64,000 bases of DNA. Source: Planctomycetaceae bacterium. Lineage in GTDB: Bacteria > Planctomycetota > UBA1135 > GCA-002686595. The notes beneath the pieces were generated by a model. That model was not told where the DNA came from and ran no database searches. It saw only the letters and a list, made by a program, of their open reading frames with translations. Positions 26,121 through 33,955 of the stretch are shown here, piece by piece. Made by a program: the position numbers and the translations under genes. Positions within the stretch are counted from its first letter, which is position 1. Each line of letters opens with the position of its first letter. The stretch covers positions 62,001-126,000 of the forward strand of contig WYBT01000024.1 of assembly GCA_011525785.1 (NCBI GenBank), given 5' to 3'.

Positions 26121-28325
26121 TTGAAGCCCAGGCCCAAGGTTGGAGTCACAACGAGTGTCGGATCGAGCGCGCTCCTGCTGGGCGCTTGCGTCGCTTCGAG
26201 TCCGGCGGCCGAGCGGCGCGTCGACTGGCTGGCCGAGAACGCGCCCTTCGTCGCGCGCCTTTCGCACGATCGGCAGACGCAGTCACTGGCCCTCGACAAC
26301 GGCCTCGTGCGCCGCGAGTTCCGACTCGCGCCCAACGCCGCATGCGTCGCGTTCGACCAGCTCACCACGGGCCAGTCGCTCCTGCGCGCGATCCGTCCCG
26401 AAGCGCGCGTGACGCTCGACGGCGTCGAATACTCCGTCGGCGGGCTGCTCGGGCAACCGGTGCAGAACTACGTGCTCGGCGAGTGGCTCGACACGCTCAC
26501 CAGCGACCCGGCCGCGTTTCAGTTCGAGAGCTTCGGCGTCGAGCCGATCGCCGCGCGACTGGAGTGGAAGCCGCGCGCGGAGTGGCTCTCGCGCCCGGTC
26601 GAGTGGCCGCCGCGCGGCCAGCACCTCGTGTTGCGCTTCGCGCCCGGCGCTGCGGGGCCCGCAGGAGTGCGCGTCGACGTGCATTACGAGCTCTACGACG
26701 GCCTGCCGCTCGTCGCGAAGTGGTTCACGCTCACCAACGGCTCGACGCACGCGCTCCAGCTCGACTCGTTCACCAGCGAGGTGCTCGCACTCGTCGAGCC
26801 CGAGAGCCTGGTCGAGAACGCACCCTGGCCGCAGCGTCCGAATCTGCATGTCGAAACCGACTGCACGCTGGTGGGCTCCAATGGCGACACCGCGCAGCGC
26901 AAGACGGTCCGCTGGCTGCGCGATCCGAGTTACACAACCCAGGTGAGCTATCCGCTCGAGTCGATCAGTCTGCTCGAGTGCGCGCCGCCGCTCGGGCCCG
27001 GGCTGCGAATCGAACCCGGTGAGACGTTCGAGAGCTTTCGCACCTTCGAGCTCGCCTTCGACTCGCACGAGCCGACGCGCAAGGCGCTCAGCCTCGCGCG
27101 CATGTACCGCGCGATCGCGCCGTGGACGCAGGAGAACCCGCTGATCTTCCACGTGCGCTCAGCCGACGACGCGTCCGTGCGCGCCGCCATCGATCAAGCC
27201 GCCGACGTCGGCTTCGAGCTCGTGATCATGACCTTCGGCAGCGGCTTCGATATCGAGAGCACGGATCCGGCGTACCTCGCGCGCATCAAGGCGCTCGCCG
27301 ACTACGCGCATTCGAAGGGTGTCGCGCTCGGCGGTTATTCACTGCTCGCCAGCCGCTCGATCGACGCGGCGAACGATGTGGTCAATCCGGCGACGGGCAA
27401 GCCGGGCGGATTCGCGACCTTCGGCAACAGCCCGTGCGTCGAGAGCGAATGGGGCCAGCGCTACTTCGAGAAGCTCTACGCGTTCTTCGAGGCCACGGGC
27501 TGCGACGTGCTCGAACACGACGGTTCCTATCCCGGCGACGCGTGCGCCTCGACTTCGCATCCCGGCCACCGCGGCTACGAGGACTCGTACTGGCGTCAAC
27601 GCGATTCCGTCGCGCGCTTTTATCGCTGGTGCCGCGCGCGCGGCGTGTACCTCAACGTGCCCGACTGGTGGTTCCTCAGCGGCTCGTCGAAGTGCGCCAT
27701 GGGCTACCGCGAGACGAACTGGTCGCTGCCGCGCGCGCAACAGGAGCTGATCGAACGTCAGAACATCCACGACGGCGTGCGCTTCAAGTCGCCGACCATG
27801 GGCTGGATGTTCGTGCCGCTGACCGAGTACCACGGCGGCGGCGCGGCGGCGACCATCGAGCCACTCGACGAGCACCTCGAGCACTACGAGCAGCGCTTGA
27901 AGAACCTGCTCGGCGCCGGAGTGCAGGCCTGCTGGCGCGGGCCGCGGCTCTACGACACACCGCGCACTCGCGAAGTGGTCGCGCGCTGGGTTGCGTGGTT
28001 CAAGCAGCACCGCCGCATCCTCGAGAGCGATCTCGTGCCGCTGCGCCGCGCCGACGGACGCGACTGGGATGGTTGGATCCACGTCGATCCCGACCCCGCC
28101 GCCCACGAGCGCGCCCTCGCCGCCCTCTACAACCCGCTCGACCGCGCGCTGCGGCGCACGATCCGCTTGCCGCTCGGCTACGCGGGGCTCCACGGGAGCG
28201 CCCGGCTGCTCATCGACGGCCGCGAGCCGCGCGAGGTCGAACTCGCCGCGGATGGCTCGTGCAAGCTCGAGCTCGAGCTCTCGCCGCGAGGTTTCGTGTG
28301 GATCGTCGCGCACGAGACGCGATGA
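26121..28325 (+). CDS. Lipoprotein, putative clan GH-D-like glycoside hydrolase, TTG start
   Basis: 734 residues. I choose TTG 26121 because it gives MKPRPKVGVTTS plus lipobox LLLGAC, and AAAGGA lies 9 bases upstream; the ATG-like starts further 5' would lie in the divergent gene. Layout: an N-terminal beta-sandwich (to about residue 310), a TIM-barrel-like region (IDQAADVGFELVIMTFGSGF, KALADYAHSKGVALGGY, CDVLEHDGSYPGD) and a C-terminal beta-sandwich (LYNPLDRALRRTIRLPLG). The arrangement and the Asp in LEHDGSYPGD suggest a retaining alpha-glycosidase of the alpha-galactosidase type, with that Asp as nucleophile; this assignment is inference. It is divergent from the cytochrome gene, with 124 bases between the starts. 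Confidence 0.6.
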   Translation: MKPRPKVGVTTSVGSSALLLGACVASSPAAERRVDWLAENAPFVARLSHDRQTQSLALDNGLVRREFRLAPNAACVAFDQLTTGQSLLRAIRPEARVTLDGVEYSVGGLLGQPVQNYVLGEWLDTLTSDPAAFQFESFGVEPIAARLEWKPRAEWLSRPVEWPPRGQHLVLRFAPGAAGPAGVRVDVHYELYDGLPLVAKWFTLTNGSTHALQLDSFTSEVLALVEPESLVENAPWPQRPNLHVETDCTLVGSNGDTAQRKTVRWLRDPSYTTQVSYPLESISLLECAPPLGPGLRIEPGETFESFRTFELAFDSHEPTRKALSLARMYRAIAPWTQENPLIFHVRSADDASVRAAIDQAADVGFELVIMTFGSGFDIESTDPAYLARIKALADYAHSKGVALGGYSLLASRSIDAANDVVNPATGKPGGFATFGNSPCVESEWGQRYFEKLYAFFEATGCDVLEHDGSYPGDACASTSHPGHRGYEDSYWRQRDSVARFYRWCRARGVYLNVPDWWFLSGSSKCAMGYRETNWSLPRAQQELIERQNIHDGVRFKSPTMGWMFVPLTEYHGGGAAATIEPLDEHLEHYEQRLKNLLGAGVQACWRGPRLYDTPRTREVVARWVAWFKQHRRILESDLVPLRRADGRDWDGWIHVDPDPAAHERALAALYNPLDRALRRTIRLPLGYAGLHGSARLLIDGREPREVELAADGSCKLELELSPRGFVWIVAHETR

Positions 28326-28356
28326 TCTCGCGAGCGCCTCGCGAGGACCCCAAGCC

Positions 28357-28746
28357 ATGCACGCCGACACACAGAAGTACAACGACGCGCAAACGCCGAG
28401 CGACCGGGCGATTTGCGCGCTGCTGTCGAAAGAGATCGACCGCGCCCTGCCCGACGCGTTGAACAAGATCTGGCACGCGCACCCGGTGTGGTTCCTCGAG
28501 GACAACCCGATCGTCGGCTACAGCAAGCTGAAGGGCTGCGTGCGCCTGCTCTTTTGGAGCGGCCAGTCGTTCGAGAGCGAGGGGCTCGCGAAGGAGGGCT
28601 CGTTCAAGGCCGCCGAAGCGCGCTACACAGCCGTGGACGAGGTCGACGTGAAGCGCCTGCGCCGCTGGCTCGCCGAGGCGCGCGACGTCCAGTGGGACTA
28701 CAAGAACATCGTCAAGCGCAAGGGCCGCCTGGAGCGACTGAAGTAG
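28357..28746 (+). CDS. DUF1801 family protein
   Basis: 129 residues. The sequence around IWHAHPVWFLEDNPIVGYSKLKGCVRLLFWSG and ARYTAVDEVDVKRLRRWL matches the DUF1801 family (YdhG/YobT type), small cytosolic proteins of unknown function with an SRPBCC-unrelated alpha/beta fold. No signal peptide. It follows the glycosidase-like gene by 31 bases and precedes the cytochrome gene by 25, all on the plus strand, so it could be in a loose operon. ATG 28357 was chosen because the family begins close to this residue. Confidence 0.8.
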   Translation: MHADTQKYNDAQTPSDRAICALLSKEIDRALPDALNKIWHAHPVWFLEDNPIVGYSKLKGCVRLLFWSGQSFESEGLAKEGSFKAAEARYTAVDEVDVKRLRRWLAEARDVQWDYKNIVKRKGRLERLK

Positions 28747-28771
28747 CGCGCGCTTGGCATAGTAGGCCGTT

Positions 28772-30472
28772 GTGAACGAACTCCTCGCCGTCGCCGGGCG
28801 CTTCCATCCGCTGCTCCTCCACTTGCCCATCGGGCTGATCGCCGCGCTGGCGGCGCTCGAGTTCCTCGGCGCGCTGCGCCGCACTCCGCCGCCGCTCACG
28901 GTGATCGCGACGCTCGCGACGCTGACGCAACTCGCAGCAGCAGCCGCCATCGCGAGCGGACTGCTGCTGGAGCAAGAAGGCGGCTATCCCGAGGCGCTCG
29001 CCGACCGCCATCGCAACTTCGCGCTGGGGTTCTTCGCCGTGTGCGTCGTCATCGGTCGCCTGGCGAAGCACGAGCAACGCCGCGGGCAACTGCGCGCAGC
29101 GATCGCCGTCGCGCTCGCGCTCATCGCCGTCGCGGGCCACCTCGGCGGCAGCATCACGCACGGCGACGACTTCCTGTTCGCGCCGCTCGAGCGTCGCGCG
29201 CCGCCTGTCGATCGTCTCGTCGAAGCGCCCGCGGCGACTGCGCCTTCGAATCCGGTCGCGGAGCCGCGCGCAGCAGAGCTCGACGCGAGCTCCGAAGTCG
29301 AATACGCCGCAGCCCCGGCCTCACAACCGCCTGCGACGACACTCTCGACCTTCGACGAGCACATCGCGCCCTTCTTCGCGCAGAACTGCACGGCCTGCCA
29401 CGGCGAGAGCAAGCGCAAGGGCCGCCTGACGATGCACACGCGCGAGGGGCTCGAGCGCGGCGGCGCAAGCGGTCCGGCGTTCGTTGCGGGTAACGCGGGC
29501 GCGAGCCTGCTGGTCGAACGCATGCGCCTGCCGCTCGACGACGAGGAGCACATGCCTCCGGCCGACAAGCCGCAGCCCAGCGCGGCGCAGATCGCGATGA
29601 TCGAGGCCTGGATCGCGGCGGGCGCGCCCTTCGAGGGGCGCATCGAGTTGCCCGTGGCGCCGGCGGTAAGCGCGCCGACCGCGCAGGTTGAGTCCGCGCG
29701 CGTCGAGTTCGCACCGTCGCAGCGCGACGGCTCGAGCGCAGCCGCGTCGAACTCTGCGCCGCCCGCCGCCGCGCTCGAAGCACTGCGCGAGCGTCTAGCG
29801 CACGTCCAGTCCGTCGCGCAGGACGATCCGCTGCTGTGGATCGATTTCGCCGCGCCGGCGGCGGATATCGACGACGCACAGGCGCGCGCCTTGCTCGAGC
29901 CGCTGCTCGAGCACGTCGCGGAGCTCTCGCTCGCTCGAACGAAGGTGACCGACGCGATCGGCGAGCTCGTCGCGCGCATGCCGCGCCTGCGCCGACTCGA
30001 CCTGCGCGCCACGGCCGTGACCGATGCGAGCCTCGCTGCGCTCGCGGGCGCCGCCGAGCTGCGCGAGCTGGTGCTGGCGCAGACTGCGGTGAGCGACGCG
30101 GGCGTCGAGGCGCTGAGCAAGCTCGCCAAGCTCGAGCGCGTCGTGCTGTGGAGCACGCGCATCAGCGCGAGCGGCGCACAAGCACTCGCTGCGTCGCGGC
30201 CTGGACTCGCACTCGAACTCGGTGACGCACCGGCCGCAGCCGCGCTGGAGTCCGAGAGCGAGGTGAAATTCACCAGCGACGCGCCGCTGCCGGGCGCGGG
30301 GGCGCTGCCCGCGGCGCTCGCTCCCGTGAACAGCGTCTGTCCCGTGTCGGGCAGCCCCGTGAATCCCAAGTACGCCGTCGTCTTCGAAGCCCGCGTGATC
30401 GGCTTCTGCTGCCCCAACTGCCCCAAGGAGTTCTGGGCCGATCCCAAGGCGTTCGCGGAGAAGCTCAAGTGA
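28772..30472 (+). CDS. Membrane c-type cytochrome with LRR and C-terminal TRASH-like metal motif
   Basis: 566 residues, GTG start. Residues 1-130 are four membrane segments of the DUF2231 type (FHPLLLHLPIGLIAALAALEFL and following). A planctomycete cytochrome c domain follows (NCTACHGESKRKGRL with CxxCH, then HMPPADKPQPSAAQIAMIEAWIAAGAPF with the axial Met). Four leucine-rich repeats follow (LRRLDLRATAVTDASLAALAG-like). The C-terminal 45 residues (VCPVSGSPVNPKY and VIGFCCPNCPKEFW) form a TRASH/YHS-like metal-binding motif. It is probably an inner-membrane electron carrier with periplasmic domains. The stop overlaps the next gene's GTG start by 4 bases. Confidence 0.85.
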   Translation: MNELLAVAGRFHPLLLHLPIGLIAALAALEFLGALRRTPPPLTVIATLATLTQLAAAAAIASGLLLEQEGGYPEALADRHRNFALGFFAVCVVIGRLAKHEQRRGQLRAAIAVALALIAVAGHLGGSITHGDDFLFAPLERRAPPVDRLVEAPAATAPSNPVAEPRAAELDASSEVEYAAAPASQPPATTLSTFDEHIAPFFAQNCTACHGESKRKGRLTMHTREGLERGGASGPAFVAGNAGASLLVERMRLPLDDEEHMPPADKPQPSAAQIAMIEAWIAAGAPFEGRIELPVAPAVSAPTAQVESARVEFAPSQRDGSSAAASNSAPPAAALEALRERLAHVQSVAQDDPLLWIDFAAPAADIDDAQARALLEPLLEHVAELSLARTKVTDAIGELVARMPRLRRLDLRATAVTDASLAALAGAAELRELVLAQTAVSDAGVEALSKLAKLERVVLWSTRISASGAQALAASRPGLALELGDAPAAAALESESEVKFTSDAPLPGAGALPAALAPVNSVCPVSGSPVNPKYAVVFEARVIGFCCPNCPKEFWADPKAFAEKLK

Positions 30473-32202
30473 CGCGCGCCGCGTTGGTCGCACTCGCACT
30501 GTGCGCTGCTTGCGCGCACGAGTCCCAACGCGAGTCGACCGCGCAGCTCGCGCCCGACTTTGCGCACGAGTTCAAGCGCGAGGCCGTCGCCGCAGACCAC
30601 CCGCTCGCCTCGCTGGCGGGCGCCGAGATGCTCGCGCGCGGCGGAAACGCGGTGGACGCCGCGGTCGCAGCCTCGTTCTGCCTGTCGGTCGTGCGCCCGC
30701 AGTCGTGCGGCATCGGCGGCGGCGGCTTCATGGTGATCCACCTGCCGTCGCACCCGCGCGCCGGCGCCGTCGACATCGCGCTCAACTACCGCGAAACCTG
30801 TCCCGCAGGCGTCGGCCCCGACTTCTACGAGACGCGCGACGAACGCGACAGCCGCATCGGCGGCGCTGCGGTCGCGACTCCGGGGACCGTCGCCGGACTG
30901 CTCACGGCGCTCGAGTCGTTCGGAACGCTCGAGCGCGCGCTCGTGCTCGCGCCCGCGATCCGCGCCGCGCGCGAGGGGTTCATCGCCGACGAGGCCTACG
31001 TCGACGCGGCGCGCGAAACGGCGGAGGAGTTCGCCGCCGAGCCCGCGCTCGCCAAGCGCTTCCCGTTCCTGTTCGAACGGCTGCTCGCGCGCGGAAACGT
31101 GCGCGTCGGCGATCGCATCGTGAATCCCGAACAAGCACGCGCGCTCGAGCTGATCGCGCTGCACGGCCGCGCGGGCTTCTACGGTGGCGAGCTCGCGCAG
31201 GCGCTGGTCGACGCGATCGCGCGCGACGGCGGCGTGCTCGCGCAAGCGGACCTCGACGGCTACCGCGTGGTGCGCACCAAGCCGTTGAGCGTCGGAGTCG
31301 AGGACCTCGAGTTGCGCGTGATGCCGCCGCCCTCGAGCGGTGGAATCGTCGTCGTGCAGTGTCTCGCGACGCTCGCGATCGCGGGCAAGCGCGTCGATCG
31401 CTCGCGGCCGTGGAGCGCCGATTTCACGCAGCTGTGGGTGGAGTCGATGAAGCACAGCTTCGCCGATCGCGCGCGCCACCTCGCCGATCCGGCCTTCGCC
31501 GATGTGCCGCTGAATTCACTGCTCGATGGCGGACTGCTCGCGCACCGCGCACGCACGATCGACCTCGAACGCACGCATGAGCCGGAGCACTACGGCTGGG
31601 CCGCCGAGCCGCACGACGATGGCGGCACGAGCCACGTCTCCGTCGTCGACGCCGCTGGCGGCGCGGTCGCGTGCACGGAGACCATCAACCTCGCCTTCGG
31701 CTCGTGGCTCGAGGTCCCCGGCTTTGGGTTCCTCCTGAACGACGAGATGGACGACTTCACCACTCGGCGCGGCGCGCCGAACGCATTCGGGCTGCGCCAG
31801 AGCGACGACAACTTGCCCGCGCCGGGCAAGCGTCCGCTGTCGTCGATGACCCCGACGATCGTCCTGGACGAGCGCGGCGACGTGCTCGCGGTGGCCGGGG
31901 CCTCCGGCGGCCCGCGCATCATCTCGGGGACAGTGCAGGCGCTGGTGAACGTGCTCGTGTTCAATCTTTCGGCGCGCGAGGCGCTGGCGCGGCCGCGTTG
32001 GCACCACCAGTGGTCGCCCAACCGCCTGCGGCACGAACGCAGCATGGATGAAGAGGCGTTGAGCGCGGCGCGCGCGCGCGGGCACGAGCTCGAAGCCACG
32101 AGCGACGTGGGCGTGGTTCAATTGATCCGGCGAGCGCGCTCCTCAGCGGGTTGGGAGGCCGCAAGCGATCCGCGCAAGGGCGGACGACCGGCCGGCCGCT
32201 GA
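30469..32202 (+). CDS. ggt: Gamma-glutamyltransferase, lipoprotein
   Basis: 577 residues, GTG start overlapping the previous stop by 4 bases. A lipoprotein signal with lipobox LCAAC is followed by the Ntn-hydrolase fold of gamma-glutamyltransferase, which splits glutathione and transfers the gamma-glutamyl group. Markers are AGAEMLARGGNAVDAAVAAS, CGIGGGGFMVIH, the nucleophile Thr of GGTSHVSVVDAAGG at the start of the small subunit, and LLNDEMDDF. The protein is normal in length and probably self-processes before that Thr. Lipid anchoring suggests action in the periplasm, as in other bacterial enzymes. The gene is downstream of the membrane cytochrome gene and may be co-transcribed. Confidence 0.92.
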   Translation: MTRAALVALALCAACAHESQRESTAQLAPDFAHEFKREAVAADHPLASLAGAEMLARGGNAVDAAVAASFCLSVVRPQSCGIGGGGFMVIHLPSHPRAGAVDIALNYRETCPAGVGPDFYETRDERDSRIGGAAVATPGTVAGLLTALESFGTLERALVLAPAIRAAREGFIADEAYVDAARETAEEFAAEPALAKRFPFLFERLLARGNVRVGDRIVNPEQARALELIALHGRAGFYGGELAQALVDAIARDGGVLAQADLDGYRVVRTKPLSVGVEDLELRVMPPPSSGGIVVVQCLATLAIAGKRVDRSRPWSADFTQLWVESMKHSFADRARHLADPAFADVPLNSLLDGGLLAHRARTIDLERTHEPEHYGWAAEPHDDGGTSHVSVVDAAGGAVACTETINLAFGSWLEVPGFGFLLNDEMDDFTTRRGAPNAFGLRQSDDNLPAPGKRPLSSMTPTIVLDERGDVLAVAGASGGPRIISGTVQALVNVLVFNLSAREALARPRWHHQWSPNRLRHERSMDEEALSAARARGHELEATSDVGVVQLIRRARSSAGWEAASDPRKGGRPAGR

Positions 32203-32244
32203 TTCGAAAGAACAAAGTCGGCGCGGCGCTCGTCCCAGCCCGCC

Positions 32245-33945
32245 ATGCTCCCCACCACGCTTCCGCTCGTCGCGTTCAGCGCCCTCGCACCGCTCCCGCT
32301 CCAGGCCGCGCCGCCGCAGGGCCCGTCGAACTCGCAAGAGTCGCGCGCCGACGCCGAGCGGCCGTTCCTGTACTACGACTACCTCGAGAACGGCGTGCTC
32401 AAGGGCGGCCAGATCGTGGTGATTCCCGGCTCGCCGCTGCTCGAGCAGGTGGGCGAGCTCGGACCGCCCACCGAGGCGCCTTCGACGACGATCCTGAGCA
32501 ACGGTCCGCCGACCAATCGCATCGACATCGTGCTGGTGGGCGACGGGTATCGCACGCAGGACCTCGCCACGTACGCGTCGCACTGCTCGAGCCTGGTGAA
32601 CAACTTCTTCCTGCAGCCGCCGCTCTCGAACTACAAGACGTTCTTCAACGTGCACCGCGTCGACGTGGTGTCGGTGGATCAAGGCGTCGACAACGATCCG
32701 ACGCAGGGCGTGCTCAAGAACACCGCGCTCGACATGGGCTTTTGGTGCAACGGCGTGGAGCGCGCGCTGTGCGTGAACGTCAACAAGGCCATCACCGAGG
32801 CCGGATCCGCGCCGCAGCGCGATCAGGTGCTCGCACTGGCGAACTCGAGCAAGTACGGCGGCGTCGGGTATCCGTCGAACAACCTCGGCACGCTCGCGGC
32901 GGCCAACGGCGCTGCGCTCGAGATCGCGCTGCACGAGTTCGGGCACTCGTTCGCCAAGCTCGCCGATGAGTACGACTACGGCGGACCGACGACGTACGGC
33001 GGCGGCGAGCCGACGCAGAAGAACATCAGCACGCTCGCGGCGGCGCCGATGGGCTCGACGCAGTCGAAGTGGTGGCGCTGGCTCGGCACGGGCGGCGTGT
33101 CCACGTTCGAAGGCGCGGGCTACAGCCAGTTCGGCCTGTTCCGCCCGACGAGCGACTCGAAGATGCGCAACCTCGGGCGCCCGTTCGAGGAAGTGAACAT
33201 CGAGCAGTTCGTGATCTACTTCTATCGCACGGTCGATCCGATCGACGCCGCGACGCCGGCGGGCGTGTATCCGCCGAACACGACGCTCACGGTGGATCCC
33301 GTGGATCCCGTTTCGCACGCGCTGTCCGTGCAGTGGTTGCGCAACGGCGTGGCGATCCCGGGCGCGACGGGTCTCACGTTGAACGTGGCTTCCCTCGGCC
33401 TGCAGCCGGGCGTGCACGCGATCTCGGTCAGCGTGGTCGACACAACTGCGCTCGTGCGCGACGAAGCGGCGCGCGCGCAGTGGATGAGCGAGACGCGCGA
33501 GTGGACCATCGACGTTCCGGGCGTCGTGTCGAGCTACTGCGCGGGCAAGCTCAACAGCGACGGATGCGTGCCGAGCGTTTCGTGGAGCGGCGCGCCCTCG
33601 GTGAGTTCGAGCAGCCCGTTCGACGTGCGCTGCAACGACGTGGTGGCGTTCAAGAACGGCCTGCTCTTCTATGGCTACGCGCCCAAGAATGCGCCGTTCC
33701 AAGGCGGGACGATCTGCGTGCAGTCCCCCACACGTCGCACGGCGCCGCAGGGCTCCGGCGGCTTCCCGCCGCCCGACTACTGCTCGGGCTCGTACAGCTA
33801 CGACTTCAACGCGCGCATCCAGGCGGGCGTCGACTCGAACCTCGTCGCGGGCGCGACGATCTACGGTCAGTGGTGGTACCGCGACCCCAGCGCGAGCTTC
33901 ACGGTCGGACTCTCGAACGGGATCTCGTTCGTGATCGGGAACTGA
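32245..33945 (+). CDS. Secreted M64-type (IgA peptidase-like) metalloprotease with Cys-rich C-terminal module
   Basis: 566 residues with a signal peptide (LPLVAFSALAPLPLQAAP). The M64 catalytic domain contains NRIDIVLVGDGY, TFFNVHRVDVVSVDQGVDN and ALHEFGHSFAKLADEYDY, in which HEFGH and the downstream DEY form the zinc site. An Ig-like segment follows (residues about 340-420), then the shared module (residues 431-566, 33535-33942: YCAGKLNSDGC, PFQGGTIC, YCSGSYSYDFN, QWWYRDP, LSNGISFVI). It probably digests exported substrates. It follows the gamma-glutamyltransferase gene by 42 bases on the same strand and ends 10 bases before a convergent gene. Confidence 0.9.
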   Translation: MLPTTLPLVAFSALAPLPLQAAPPQGPSNSQESRADAERPFLYYDYLENGVLKGGQIVVIPGSPLLEQVGELGPPTEAPSTTILSNGPPTNRIDIVLVGDGYRTQDLATYASHCSSLVNNFFLQPPLSNYKTFFNVHRVDVVSVDQGVDNDPTQGVLKNTALDMGFWCNGVERALCVNVNKAITEAGSAPQRDQVLALANSSKYGGVGYPSNNLGTLAAANGAALEIALHEFGHSFAKLADEYDYGGPTTYGGGEPTQKNISTLAAAPMGSTQSKWWRWLGTGGVSTFEGAGYSQFGLFRPTSDSKMRNLGRPFEEVNIEQFVIYFYRTVDPIDAATPAGVYPPNTTLTVDPVDPVSHALSVQWLRNGVAIPGATGLTLNVASLGLQPGVHAISVSVVDTTALVRDEAARAQWMSETREWTIDVPGVVSSYCAGKLNSDGCVPSVSWSGAPSVSSSSPFDVRCNDVVAFKNGLLFYGYAPKNAPFQGGTICVQSPTRRTAPQGSGGFPPPDYCSGSYSYDFNARIQAGVDSNLVAGATIYGQWWYRDPSASFTVGLSNGISFVIGN

Positions 33946-33955
33946 CGAGCGCGGG

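Noticed and set aside
23165..27022. 1285-residue plus-strand open frame
   Set aside because: Antisense shadow of the cytochrome fusion, running on into the glycosidase gene out of frame; no motifs. High GC makes such frames common here.
28984..31479. 831-residue minus-strand open frame
   Set aside because: Antisense to the cytochrome and gamma-glutamyltransferase genes, composition-driven and without motifs.
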